DNA of 64,000 bases from Paraburkholderia sp. BL10I2N1 (GCF_004361815.1 NZ_SNWA01000002.1:744001-808000); one strand, 5' to 3'; positions 30,031 to 38,726 are shown, numbered from the stretch's first letter. Notes: generated by a model not told the origin, from the sequence alone. Numbers and translations: made by a program.

Positions 30031-31566
30031 TCAATCCATCGCCGCGTGAGCGATCGACGTCGGGTGGGCTTTCGCTGGCCGGATCAGCAGAATCAGCGGA
30101 ACGACCAGCAGCGTCGCCACGAACATCAGCTTGAAGTCGTTCAGATAGGCGATCATCGATGCCTGCTGTGTGATCGACTGGTTCAACACCGCGAGATCGT
30201 AGTTCGAGCCGCTGGCAAGCATCGGTTGAATGGCGGGATTGAACGGCGTGACGTTCGCTGCGAGATCCGCGTGAGCGATCTGCGTATTGCGCGTGATCAG
30301 CGTCTGCACGATCGAAATGCCGATACTGCTGCCGATATTCCGCGCAAGGCTGTACGTTGCCGTGCCATCCGCGCGCAGTTGCGGAACCAGTGTTGAAAAC
30401 GTCAGCGTACTCAACGGCACGAACACGAGACCCAGCCCGAAGCCTTGAATCACGCCTGGCCAGATGATATCGGACGCCGACAGCACGATCGTGTACTGCA
30501 TCATCTGCCAGAGCGCGAAGGCGGAAATCAGAAAACCGGACAGCAGCAGCGCGCGCGCGTCCACATATTTCAGCAGGCGGCCGGCGAACAGCATCGCGAT
30601 CATCGTGCCGGCGCCGCTCGGCGCAGTCACAAGCCCGGTTGTCGCGACGGGATAGTTCATCAGGGTCTGCAGCATCGGCGGCAACAGCGCGCGCGTGGCA
30701 TACATCACCGCCCCGATCACGAAGATGAAGCAGGTTCCGGTCGCGAAATTGCGGTCCTTCAGCAACTCATAGCGGAAGAAGGATCGGGCGCCAGCCGTCG
30801 CCGTATGGGCCAGAAAGAACGCAAAACTCAGCGCCGCCACCAGCGCCTCGATGCGGATTTCGAGTGAGCTGAACCAGTCGAGCTGTTCGCCGCGATCGAG
30901 CATCGCCTGAAACGCGCCGATGGCGAGACTCAGTGTCAGAAAACCGAACAGGTCGAACTTCGCGTCATGTTTCGCCGGTCTCGCGGGCAGGAAGGTCAGC
31001 ACGCCAAATAGCGCAAAGGCGCCGATCGGCACATTGATGAAGAAAACCCAGCGCCAGTTGTAGCTGTCGGTCAGCCAGCCGCCAAGCGTCGGCCCGAGAA
31101 TCGGCCCGACCATCACGCCCATGCCCCACACGGCCATCGCCTGCCCCTGCTTCTCGCGCGGATTGATGTCAAGCAGGATCGATTGCGACAAAGGCACCAG
31201 CGACGCCCCAAAAATGCCTTGCAACAGCCGCGAGGCGACGATCTGGGTCAGTGTTTCCGACAGCCCGCATAGCGCCGAAGCAAGCGTGAATCCGGCAATC
31301 GCCAGTGCCAGCAGACGCTTGACGCTCAGCCGGTCGGACAGCCAGCCCGTAAGCGGCGTCGCAATAGCCGCGGCTACGATGTACGACGTCAGCACCCAGG
31401 TGATCTCGTCCTGCGACGCGGACAACGCGCCCTGCATGTGCGGGAGCGCAACGTTGGCGATCGTGCTGTCAAGCGTCTGCATCAGCGTCGCCAGCATGAT
31501 CGAGATGGTGATCATGGACCGGTTGAGCGGAACGGCAGCGCTTTCCGAACCTGTTTTAGATGACAT
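30031..31566 (-). CDS. DHA2-family multidrug efflux MFS transporter (EmrB-like)
   Basis: A 511-residue, 14-helix major facilitator. The DHA2 pattern is clear: MLATLMQTLDSTIANVALPH, then TWVLTSYIVAAAIATPLTGW and LSDRLSVKRL between helices 2 and 3, WRWVFFINVPIGAFALFGVL after helix 5. It pumps hydrophobic drugs using the proton gradient, normally with an EmrA partner, but none is adjacent. Divergent from marR at 31721. The ATG at 31566 lies 26 bp from the palindrome; the weak ribosome site and a TATAAT -10 in the same region suggest a short 30-40 base leader. Confidence 0.9.
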   Translation of the reverse strand: MSSKTGSESAAVPLNRSMITISIMLATLMQTLDSTIANVALPHMQGALSASQDEITWVLTSYIVAAAIATPLTGWLSDRLSVKRLLALAIAGFTLASALCGLSETLTQIVASRLLQGIFGASLVPLSQSILLDINPREKQGQAMAVWGMGVMVGPILGPTLGGWLTDSYNWRWVFFINVPIGAFALFGVLTFLPARPAKHDAKFDLFGFLTLSLAIGAFQAMLDRGEQLDWFSSLEIRIEALVAALSFAFFLAHTATAGARSFFRYELLKDRNFATGTCFIFVIGAVMYATRALLPPMLQTLMNYPVATTGLVTAPSGAGTMIAMLFAGRLLKYVDARALLLSGFLISAFALWQMMQYTIVLSASDIIWPGVIQGFGLGLVFVPLSTLTFSTLVPQLRADGTATYSLARNIGSSIGISIVQTLITRNTQIAHADLAANVTPFNPAIQPMLASGSNYDLAVLNQSITQQASMIAYLNDFKLMFVATLLVVPLILLIRPAKAHPTSIAHAAMD

Positions 31567-31591
31567 TGGGGAGGACCACCGAGCAATTCCA

Positions 31592-31611
31592 ATAATAAGC
31601 ATGCTTATTAT
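31592..31611. promoter_or_regulatory. 20-bp perfect palindrome, candidate MarR operator
   Basis: ATAATAAGCA followed by its exact reverse complement TGCTTATTAT. It lies between the divergent exporter and MarR genes and overlaps a minus-strand TATAAT (31607-31612) that has TTGCGC (31629-31634) 16 bp upstream as a -35. A repressor bound here would block exporter transcription, the classic MarR arrangement. Confidence 0.75.
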
Positions 31612-31634
31612 ATCGCTCACAGTTCAACGCGCAA
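31607..31634 (-). promoter_or_regulatory. promoter of the MFS exporter
   Basis: Minus-strand TTGCGC (31634-31629), 16-base spacer, perfect TATAAT (31612-31607). Transcription would start near 31600, about 34 bases before the exporter ATG. The -10 lies inside the palindromic operator. Confidence 0.55.
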
Positions 31635-31720
31635 TTGGTAGAGTCGAGATCCCATGCCGACCCTTCGCGGGGCTGCCGTTGCCGCCCACCTTCCGCGCCG
31701 GGCTTTCGTATAATCGCCGG

Positions 31721-32164
31721 ATGAAAACCCATCTTGAACAGCGCTTCGGCTTTCTGGTGTCGGACGTGGGCCGCTTGTGCGGCAAGCGCTTCGACGATCT
31801 GGCGAAGTCGTCACTTGATCTCACGCGCGCCCAGTGCCGTGCACTCGCGTATCTGTCGCACTTCGGCGACGTCAATCAGGCGCGTCTCGCCGATCTGCTC
31901 GAAGTCGCGCCGATTTCGGCCGGCCGCCTGCTCGACCGCATGGAAGAAGGTGGATGGATCGAGCGCTCGATGAACCCGCAGGATCGCCGCGAAAGGCACA
32001 TCCGGATGACCGAAAAAGCGGAGCAGACACTCGGCCGGGCCCGGCGCGTAGGCGACGAGGTCGCCGCCGAAGCGCTCGAGGGTTTCAGCGACGAGGAAAC
32101 GCAGCAGTTGATCGCGTTGCTGCAAAGGGTGCGCAGTAATCTCAGTTCGATCGTCGAGAGCTGA
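31721..32164 (+). CDS. MarR family transcriptional regulator
   Basis: A 147-residue winged helix-turn-helix protein. The DNA-binding part is QARLADLLEVAPISAGRLLD, then RMEEGGWIERSMNPQDRRER, then HIRMTEKA; the helices at either end form the dimer interface. It is divergent from the MFS exporter and probably represses it through the palindrome at 31592, with derepression by the exported compound. A TATAAT at 31709-31714 sits only six bases before the ATG, which would give a leaderless transcript. Confidence 0.9.
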   Translation: MKTHLEQRFGFLVSDVGRLCGKRFDDLAKSSLDLTRAQCRALAYLSHFGDVNQARLADLLEVAPISAGRLLDRMEEGGWIERSMNPQDRRERHIRMTEKAEQTLGRARRVGDEVAAEALEGFSDEETQQLIALLQRVRSNLSSIVES

Positions 32165-32241
32165 GGGGACGCGGGCGGGAATGACGACCTATGCCAGCCT
32201 GCGGCCTGAGGCCTGCGGGCCCGAGAGGTAAGACGCGGCGC

Positions 32242-33426
32242 TCAGGCGAGAATGGTCGCAAAGACGCTGTTGCGCCCCGCCGCCTTGGCGGAGTAAAGCG
32301 CTTCGTCGGCGGCCTTCACGACCGACTCCACCGTATTCGACTTCTTCCCTTGCCACGTCGCGACACCGATGCTCACCGTGATGCGTCCCTGCACGCTCCC
32401 GGCGTGTTCGATTTCAAGACTGAACACTTCGTCGCGAATCGTCTCCGCGACGCTGAGCGCGCCGGGCCCCGTGGTGGCAGGCAGCACGATCACAAATTCC
32501 TCGCCGCCGTAGCGGGCGGCACTGTCGCCAGGACGGCGGAGATTCCCCCGCACCCGCCACGCCGCATAGATGTCCACCTCGGGCGGCGCGACTTCCATGA
32601 TCAGCGGCAGGCCCGGCAGGTGCCTGAACGTGTAGACGCGGCGGATACCGTCGATCGGGGCCTCATCGCTGAACCGGCCCTCGGGCTGCAGGACCATCCG
32701 TAGAAAAGGCCCCGTGCCGGTAAGGTCTCGTCCGACCACGCGCGGATCGTCGGGCCAACGCATGATCAGCTGTCCATTCATATGAATGAGCGCCATCGCG
32801 CCATTCGGCCCGAGTTGCAGCCCCGCCAGCAGCCTGCGAAAGTACTCGAGCCGAACCGTGCCGACCACAATGCCGCCAAACGATCCATCAGGCTTGTTGA
32901 TGCGCCGGCTGAGCGCGATACCCGGATCGCCGTCGCGCAGCCGCGACCGGAAAGGTGGGCTCAGATAAAGGCCGGCATGGGGATTGTCCCGATGTACGGT
33001 GAAATAGCTTCTGTCCGCAAAATTGGCCTGACGCGGGGTAGCCGAGCCGGAATCGATGATCACGTTGCCGGCGCTGTCCAGCACGAGCATGGAACCCAGA
33101 TCTTTGGCGGTGGCGGCACGGTCGAACAGCAGCGAATCGCGCAGCGCGCGCGGCAGCGCCATGACTTCAGGGTCGCCGACACCATCGACGACGGCCTGCA
33201 GCGAAAGATCATAAAGTTCGACGTTACGCGCGATATCGCGCTCGACCACCAGCAGCGTGTTGAGTGACGACTCATTGGCACGCGTGAGCGCGTCTTCACG
33301 ACTGTCGTACAACAGGACCGCGCACACCGCCAGCATGGTCAGCGCCGTGACCACGCCGCCCGCGATCACTGCCCATGGCGAGACGAGCCAGGGCAGCAGG
33401 CGTCTGGAAATATGGCGGATCAGCAT
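32242..33426 (-). CDS. Cache-domain diguanylate cyclase with internal deletion (degenerate GGDEF)
   Basis: A 394-residue membrane protein: an N-terminal helix (~13-40), then a periplasmic dCache-type sensor (SMLVLDSAGNVIIDSG, YFTVHRDNPHAGLYLSPPFR, TFRHLPGLPLIMEVAPPEVD). At IYAAWR (~290) the sensor runs straight into VRGNLRRPGDSAARYGGEEF, the middle of a GGDEF domain. The second membrane helix, the linker, DxLTGLxNRR, and the metal-binding FxDIDxFKxxND segment are all missing, about 100-130 residues. The remaining half (GGEEF to the C-terminus, ITVSIGVATW) is intact and in frame. Without metal-binding residues it should not make cyclic di-GMP, and the C-terminus may now face the periplasm. Reading frame stays open, so it is kept as a CDS. 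Confidence 0.75.
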   Translation of the reverse strand: MLIRHISRRLLPWLVSPWAVIAGGVVTALTMLAVCAVLLYDSREDALTRANESSLNTLLVVERDIARNVELYDLSLQAVVDGVGDPEVMALPRALRDSLLFDRAATAKDLGSMLVLDSAGNVIIDSGSATPRQANFADRSYFTVHRDNPHAGLYLSPPFRSRLRDGDPGIALSRRINKPDGSFGGIVVGTVRLEYFRRLLAGLQLGPNGAMALIHMNGQLIMRWPDDPRVVGRDLTGTGPFLRMVLQPEGRFSDEAPIDGIRRVYTFRHLPGLPLIMEVAPPEVDIYAAWRVRGNLRRPGDSAARYGGEEFVIVLPATTGPGALSVAETIRDEVFSLEIEHAGSVQGRITVSIGVATWQGKKSNTVESVVKAADEALYSAKAAGRNSVFATILA

Positions 33427-33691
33427 CGAGCGCGCTTTGGTTGGCCGGTTTCAAATTCAATGGCGGTATGCGCCGTCTCCGGGCAACGAGAATAGCAGAT
33501 GCCACGCTCGCCATGGATCGATTTCGGGGACGCACGCCAACCGGGTTGCTCGCGCGCCCTGCTGCTATCGACATCGCCCGAGGCCTCCCGACAATCCGCT
33601 TTCACCCCCGCACACGCCCGGCACGATCCGACAGACGCCGGTAGACTTGCATTCCGTCTATCAGTGGTATGAAGTCCGGAGGGACGCCAGC

Positions 33692-34072
33692 ATGATCAAG
33701 GAAAAGCAGATCAGGATTCCCGGCCCCGATCATCCGATCACGATCGAGCCCAGCGGGAAGCGCATCATCGTTTCGATCGCGGGGCGCGTGATTGCCGATA
33801 CCCGCGAAGCGCTGACGCTGAGCGAGGCAACTTATCCCGCCGTGCTTTACATCCCGCGCAAGGACGCCGACATGTCGCTGCTCGAGCGGACCGATCACGC
33901 GACGTATTGCCCCTATAAGGGCGATTGCTCTTACTACAGCATTCCCATCGGCGGAGAACGCTCGGTGAATGCGGTATGGACGTATGAAGCGCCGTACGAC
34001 GCGGTAGCGTCGATAGCAGGTCATCTGGCCTTCTATCGGGATCGCGTCGACCTGGTCGAGGAACAGACCTGA
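33692..34072 (+). CDS. DUF427 domain-containing protein
   Basis: A 126-residue protein of the DUF427 family. The core RIIVSIAGRVIADTREALTL, the YIPRKDADMSLLER segment and CPYKGDCSYYSI are the family pattern, including the Cys residues of the CPYKG motif. The family is small beta-rich and its biochemical role is not established. A GGAGGG ribosome site sits about nine bases before the ATG. It is convergent with the LysR gene. Confidence 0.87.
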   Translation: MIKEKQIRIPGPDHPITIEPSGKRIIVSIAGRVIADTREALTLSEATYPAVLYIPRKDADMSLLERTDHATYCPYKGDCSYYSIPIGGERSVNAVWTYEAPYDAVASIAGHLAFYRDRVDLVEEQT

Positions 34073-34086
34073 GCCTGAGACGGCAG

Positions 34087-34106
34087 CGGGCGCCCCGCGC
34101 CCGTTT
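34087..34106 (+). terminator. candidate terminator after the DUF427 gene
   Basis: CGGGCGC (34087-34093), loop CCC, GCGCCCG (34097-34103) then TTTC. A perfect 7-bp GC stem 15 bp after the stop, but with a short T tract, so efficiency is doubtful. Confidence 0.4.
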
Positions 34107-34135
34107 CAACCCCGCCGCGGCAACTCCATCGCGCA

Positions 34136-35062
34136 CTACCTGGCACGCGCACGCACCGTGCGCGTGTAGGACGCGATCATCGTAGCCAGTTCCTGTGCCG
34201 CAGGCGTCACGGGAATCGCGGCGCGCTGCAGCAGGCAGACGTTCTGCTGCGTGGGCCGCTCGCGAAGCGGAATCGACTTCAGCGCGCCGGCAAACGGCCC
34301 CCGTTGCGTCACGATCGATGACTCCAGCGAAAGGCAATCCGTTTCCCCGACGAGGTGCAGCGCTTCGAACAGGCCTTCGACCGTCGCGATGATTCTGGGC
34401 AGCGGCAACCCATGGCCTTCAAAGAAGCTGAGCAGCCGGTTCGATGACGTGTCGCCGGTCAGGTTCGGCGAGCGCGTCGCAATCCACGTGCAGCCCGCCA
34501 GTTCTTCGAGCGACTTCGCGCCTGCGTGCGGATGCCCGCGACGGCAGACCACCACCGGGTCGGATGGATAGAGCGTCGTCACCGAAAGATCGGTCGTGTC
34601 CGTGTCCTTCGATACAAGCGCAACAGCGAAGTCGAGCGTGCCGTCGCGTATCCACGCGATCATCATCCGCGACGTGCCCGTTCTCAGATGCACCGAAACC
34701 CGCTCGAAACGCGAGCGGAATTCGGTCAACACGGGCGCGAGCGCATCGATTAGCGGTTCGGTCGTCATGCCGAACGAGACCTCGCCCGCATACTCTCCCC
34801 GCAACTGCTGAACCTCCTGCTCCGCCCGCCCGCATTCCCCAAGAATCGCGCCAGCGCGCTGCAGCAGGCGCTGGCCGAGCGCCGTCAGCGCAACACCGCG
34901 ATTGGTGCGCGTAAAAAGCGTGGCGCCCAGCATCGACTCCAGGTTCTGAAGCTGCTGCGTGATACCGCTTTGCGCCGTCCCAAGGGCTCGCGACGCAGCG
35001 CGGATGCTGCCGTGCTCGGCGACTGCGGTAAATACGCGCAACTGGGAAATCGTCAGAGCCAT
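34136..35062 (-). CDS. LysR family transcriptional regulator
   Basis: A 308-residue LysR protein. Winged helix: MALTISQLRVFTAVAEHGSI, then RAASRALGTAQSGITQQLQN, then a recognition helix and the TNRGVALTALGQRLLQRA linker; effector domain from ~90. The ATG at 35062 is the usual start; a GTG seven codons earlier is possible. It is divergent from the deacylase gene at 35181, ~118 bp away, which is the probable target. Effector unknown. A run of eight A residues (minus strand) lies just upstream of the start. Confidence 0.85.
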   Translation of the reverse strand: MALTISQLRVFTAVAEHGSIRAASRALGTAQSGITQQLQNLESMLGATLFTRTNRGVALTALGQRLLQRAGAILGECGRAEQEVQQLRGEYAGEVSFGMTTEPLIDALAPVLTEFRSRFERVSVHLRTGTSRMMIAWIRDGTLDFAVALVSKDTDTTDLSVTTLYPSDPVVVCRRGHPHAGAKSLEELAGCTWIATRSPNLTGDTSSNRLLSFFEGHGLPLPRIIATVEGLFEALHLVGETDCLSLESSIVTQRGPFAGALKSIPLRERPTQQNVCLLQRAAIPVTPAAQELATMIASYTRTVRARAR

Positions 35063-35180
35063 GTCTGTTTTTTTTGCGATCACTAAAAATGATCATGATA
35101 GCCCGATGCGCACTTCTCCGGATCGCCACCACGCCGTAGCATGGGACCGAATCAAACAGCCCAAAACCGGGAAAGGCGCC

Positions 35181-36353
35181 ATGAAACTCCCCCGGCTGCC
35201 TCGACCTTCAACCCTCCCCCCTCTACCTCACACGCCCATGTACACGCAAAACACCCCGCTCCTGTCGCCTGCCATCGGCACCCGCCGCGAATTGACGAGC
35301 TTCCATTTCGGTCCGTCGGACAGCGGGCAAAAAATCTATATCCAGTCGTCGTTGCATGCCGACGAAACGCCCGCGATGCTGACGAGCGTCCTGCTGAAAC
35401 GGCGCCTCCTCGCGCTCGAAGCCGAAGGGGCACTGACGGCGGGCATCGTGCTCGTGCCGGTCGCCAATCCGGTAGGCCTCGGACAGTACGTCATGGGCCA
35501 GTTCGTGGGACGCTTCGACCTCGCCAGCGGACGCAACTTCAACCGTCATTTCCTGCCTTTCACTTCACTCGTCGAACCCGCGAAGGAAGCGCTGGGCGCC
35601 GATCTGCTCGAAAATCAGCGGATCGTCCGGCAACTGGTTCGCGACGAACTCGAACAGCAGAAGCCGCTGACCGAATTCGAGTCGTTGCAACTGGCGTTGC
35701 TGAAGCTGTCGTTCGATGCCGACCTCGTCATCGATCTGCACTGTTCGCTGGAAGCCGTGATGCACGTGTACACCAGCGAGGCCGCGTGGCCACAGATCGA
35801 ACCGCTCGCGCGCTATCTCGGCTCCGAGGCGTCGCTGCTCGCGACGAACTCCGGCGGCCAGTCGTTCGACGAGACGCATAGCCTGCTCTGGTGGCATCTT
35901 CAGGAGGATCTGCCCGCGGCCAAGCCCGTCCCCATCGGCACGCTCGCGGTAACGGTCGAATGCCGTGGCCAGCGCGACGTGTCGTATGAGATTGCCCAAC
36001 AGGATGCGGACGCGATCATCGATTACCTGATCTGGCGCCAGGCGATCAAAGGCGACGCGAAGCCGCAGCCTGCATTGCCCATGCCGGCGACGCCGCTCGC
36101 GGGCAGCGAACAGTTCTACGCGCCGGCAAGCGGGATCCTCGTGCATCGCGCGAAGATCGGCGACACCATCCGCGCGGGCGATCCGCTCTTCGACATCATC
36201 GACCCGCTCACCGACGAAACGACGACCGTCGAGAGCCACACCGACGGCGTGCTCTATATGCGGCGCGCGATCCGTTTTGTGACGGCCGGCGCGCCGCTGG
36301 GCCGCGTCACCGGGACGCGGCCCGTGCGCACCGGCGTATTGCTCGGCGCGTGA
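35181..36353 (+). CDS. succinylglutamate desuccinylase/aspartoacylase family protein
   Basis: A 390-residue M14-like zinc deacylase of the AstE/AspA family. Zinc ligands: SLHADETPA (His, Glu, ~75) and the LVIDLHCS His (~190). GRNFNRHFLPF is the Asn-Arg substrate motif. The C-terminal ~90 residues (SEQFYAPASGILVHRAKIGD, VESHTDGVLYMRR) form the barrel-sandwich domain common in these proteins. It removes an N-acyl group from an amino acid or related compound. The ATG at 35181 has GGGAAAGG upstream; an ATG at 35238 is an alternative. Divergent from a LysR gene. Confidence 0.85.
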   Translation: MKLPRLPRPSTLPPLPHTPMYTQNTPLLSPAIGTRRELTSFHFGPSDSGQKIYIQSSLHADETPAMLTSVLLKRRLLALEAEGALTAGIVLVPVANPVGLGQYVMGQFVGRFDLASGRNFNRHFLPFTSLVEPAKEALGADLLENQRIVRQLVRDELEQQKPLTEFESLQLALLKLSFDADLVIDLHCSLEAVMHVYTSEAAWPQIEPLARYLGSEASLLATNSGGQSFDETHSLLWWHLQEDLPAAKPVPIGTLAVTVECRGQRDVSYEIAQQDADAIIDYLIWRQAIKGDAKPQPALPMPATPLAGSEQFYAPASGILVHRAKIGDTIRAGDPLFDIIDPLTDETTTVESHTDGVLYMRRAIRFVTAGAPLGRVTGTRPVRTGVLLGA

Positions 36354-36558
36354 GCGTCCGGAGGGTGGAATCGCCAGTTTCTTTCCAGAAGCTTACGCAG
36401 ACTGATTTGTCGACAGCCGCTCGCTGCGCGTGCCACGCGTGCCGGTCTGAAGGGTAGAATTTGCGGTGAGGGTGCGAATATCGGGCACCCACACCAAAAT
36501 CAAGAAGCCGGTCTGCGCTGCGGGCGCACGCATCACAAAGAGCAAGCGGGAGCAAGCG

Positions 36559-36762
36559 ATGAAACCTGAACCCACAGAAAAGCCGGCCCGCAAGCGTCCG
36601 TCCAACCTCGTTCTGAACCTGCTCACCGTTCTGGTCGGTCTCGGGGTCCTGGCTGCGGGGCTGGCCTATCTGATTCTGAACGACACGCCGGTGTTCGCCA
36701 TCCCGCTTGTCGTTACGGTGCCGGTTATCGCCGCCGTGGCATTTCGGAATTGCTGGGACTAG
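36559..36762 (+). CDS. small membrane protein, hypothetical
   Basis: A 67-residue protein with a basic polar N-terminus (MKPEPTEKPARKRPSNL) followed by two hydrophobic segments (~17-38 and ~44-62) joined by a short NDT turn. A good GGGAG ribosome site lies six bases before the ATG at 36559. I do not recognise a family. It is probably an inner-membrane hairpin with the N-terminus in the cytoplasm. Confidence 0.65.
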   Translation: MKPEPTEKPARKRPSNLVLNLLTVLVGLGVLAAGLAYLILNDTPVFAIPLVVTVPVIAAVAFRNCWD

Positions 36763-36792
36763 TACAGCATCACCTAAATTGTCCGTCTCATT

Positions 36793-37179
36793 TCAACGCA
36801 GCAGCATCGCACATAGCGCCATTCCGGTCAGGTAGGTCCCAAGTGCGCCGACGAACCGGAAGGGGTTGGGTTTTGCCATCGTTGGCCATGCGATCAGTCC
36901 GACGACGAGCAAACAGCGGCACACGGTTGCCGCGACGATCAGCGACACCGTCGCCGCCGAAGGCGATCTCGCGCCAAGGTAGAGAAACAGCAACGCGAGG
37001 AACGGCACGTATTCGGCCGTGTTGGCATGAGCCCGGACGAGCTTGTGTAGCCGGTTCGCAGGGTCCGGCTCGCAGCCTGAGGTGGTGCCTTCGCGAAAAC
37101 GCATCACCGAGATGGACAATCCGAGGCCGAATAAGAGTAGCCCTAGAACGACCACGCATGCGAGAGCAACGTTGTCCAT
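36793..37179 (-). CDS. MAPEG family protein
   Basis: A 128-residue integral membrane protein with four hydrophobic helices. The motif HANTAEYVPFLALLFLYLGA near residue 50 and the RFREGTTSG loop are those of MAPEG proteins (membrane-associated eicosanoid/glutathione metabolism), here the bacterial YecN-like branch. Substrate unknown. It is convergent with the small membrane protein gene, 30 bp apart. Confidence 0.85.
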   Translation of the reverse strand: MDNVALACVVVLGLLLFGLGLSISVMRFREGTTSGCEPDPANRLHKLVRAHANTAEYVPFLALLFLYLGARSPSAATVSLIVAATVCRCLLVVGLIAWPTMAKPNPFRFVGALGTYLTGMALCAMLLR

Positions 37180-37239
37180 TTGAACGGGTCTCCTTGGCAG
37201 GGGAGTCAGCGAACGCCGGTTTGGTGGGTAAAACTGGAT

Positions 37240-37500
37240 GTCGGTCCCTTGATTACGATGCGCCGGTTTGCAACGGATAGCCCCGGAGACTCCGTTTTGA
37301 AGGGGCGTGCGGCCTGATTATGTTCGCTGACAAACCGCTCGGTGCGTTCGCGCAGGTGCGCGGTGCCGGTATGGCTGGCAGGCGGATATGTTCAACTCCC
37401 TACGACTCGGCCGTCCCGGCGCACGCGCTCGCCCCGGCTGCTTGCGCTCGATGGCCTGAATCTCGGTCTTCTCGTCAATACTGAGCACTACTTTATTTAT
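37240..37500 (-). pseudogene. IS630-like transposase remnant
   Basis: Read on the minus strand, 37494 to ~37400 gives VLSIDEKTEIQAIERKQP, the catalytic-Asp segment of IS630-type DDE transposases. After an apparent frameshift, a second frame gives HLRERTERFVSEHNQAARPF, which resembles the C-terminal FIxxYNxxAxPF region. The stretch between is missing or scrambled, and neither ends nor terminal repeats can be identified. Clearly inactive. Confidence 0.6.
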
Positions 37501-37735
37501 TCGCCCCGCTTCACTGCGTTGCTTGTCGGCCTCAACTCATCTCGACAAGATAGCCGAGCCAGTTTTTTATTCAAGCGATTTGCGGGAAGTTGTACCCGGA
37601 CAGAAGATCGAGGGCAAGTGGTATCGCTTTTCCCTGCACTTAAGGGCTACCAGACGAACCGCATCGTCCGGTAGCTCACACTGTCTTTGCACGCGGCATG
37701 GCCCGGCAGACTTCTTGCTAGAAACCGCCTCTCCG

Positions 37736-37830
37736 TCAGTTGTTGCCGCTTTCCCCCAACGTCCATACGGTCAGCGTATTCGTGGCGTCATCCACGGCGG
37801 CTAAACGTGCCTGACCATTCAGGAGACGCC
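37736..37830 (-). pseudogene. fragment of a TIGR03118-like beta-propeller protein
   Basis: The minus-strand residues RLAAVDDATNTLTVWTLGE, followed by a stop, match the end of the intact beta-propeller protein at 38727 (HFAAVNDNTNAVTDWNL) at about nine of 16 positions. The upstream frame is unrelated Arg/Cys-rich sequence, so only the last ~25 codons of a paralogue survive. Confidence 0.5.
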
Positions 37831-37996
37831 GCTCGTGACAGCACCGTGCGAGTCGCTGGAATGACCGCTTTACCCTGGAAACCGGCGTCTGGATTCCCGG
37901 AACAAGTCTAAGCCGGTGCAAAACTTACCATTCCGATGGCAGCTCATTCCCGGAATGAAATGATCGGGCTAATCGTTCTAGCCTACGTGGACTGAT

Positions 37997-38419
37997 ATGA
38001 CGTCGCCTGTCAACGCGCCGGACGTACGCCATCCCGTCGAAGTGAGCGCCGCAGACGAGCTGCAGTTGATGGGCTGGCTTGCGCGAAGGATGAACCGGCC
38101 GTTGTCTGCGCCCTCGTTGCAAATCTACGGTTTCACGCTCGTAGGTGGGCGGCTGTTGCCAGGCGACGCGGGATCGGCGGGTCAGTTGATGTACAAGAAC
38201 CGCGCCGGCACACGGCTCGCGCTCTACATGACGGCCGTTTCGAAAGGTGAGTTGGCGTACGGCGTCCTTCGCGACGGCAATCTCCGCACGTTCTATTGGG
38301 CTACCAACCATATGGGCTATGCCGTGTCCGGGCAGATCGCGGAGAGCCAATTGCGGGCGATCGCGATCGATGTGTGCGGCAAGCTCGGTGGACACCCCGA
38401 GCGCTGGGACTGGGATTGA
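37997..38419 (+). CDS. anti-sigma factor C-terminal domain protein, probably N-terminally truncated
   Basis: A 140-residue frame whose body (FTLVGGRLLPGDAGSAGQLM, YKNRAGTRLALYMT, TFYWATNHMGYAVSGQI) is the periplasmic sensory domain of ECF anti-sigma factors in this group. Those proteins also have an N-terminal zinc-binding sigma-binding domain and one membrane helix; both are absent, and in-frame stops lie upstream of 37997. No ECF sigma gene is adjacent. The remaining soluble piece is probably a remnant. The annotated ATG is just the first available. Confidence 0.6.
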   Translation: MTSPVNAPDVRHPVEVSAADELQLMGWLARRMNRPLSAPSLQIYGFTLVGGRLLPGDAGSAGQLMYKNRAGTRLALYMTAVSKGELAYGVLRDGNLRTFYWATNHMGYAVSGQIAESQLRAIAIDVCGKLGGHPERWDWD

Positions 38420-38726
38420 CACCGGAATATTTTGCGCACTCACCCGTTTACTGCGCACGTGCGGTCGCCTGCTGGTTGGCTCGTTGCTCGCCTTGCGGCG
38501 TGGCCGACGTGACCGCTGTACCGGTCTTGCCAGCAAGAACGGCGTTGCCGCAAACCTCGCCACAACTCCGCTCATCCTCCGTACTGCCAGAAAGTATCGC
38601 CCGTGCCGGTGAGGTGCGATCGCGCGCTCGCCGTGCCGCAAGGTGACACAGTAAGTGGAGTTCGCTCGCGGCAGTCGACGCACCGCGCGTACGACAGTTG
38701 CCGCAGCTTTCTAGGAGAGTCGAGTC
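38420..38726. other. 307-bp intergenic region
   Basis: No gene recognised. It carries a GGAGAG ribosome site for the gene at 38727 near its end. No clear promoter or hairpin seen. Confidence 0.4.

Larger units (their letters stand above)
37180..37996. other. 817-bp decayed region with gene fragments
   Basis: No intact gene. It contains an IS630-like transposase remnant (minus, ~37240-37500), a stretch with no recognisable coding capacity (~37500-37735), and a fragment of a beta-propeller protein (minus, ~37736-37830). The codon pattern is disrupted by stops in all frames, unlike flanking DNA. Confidence 0.6.
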
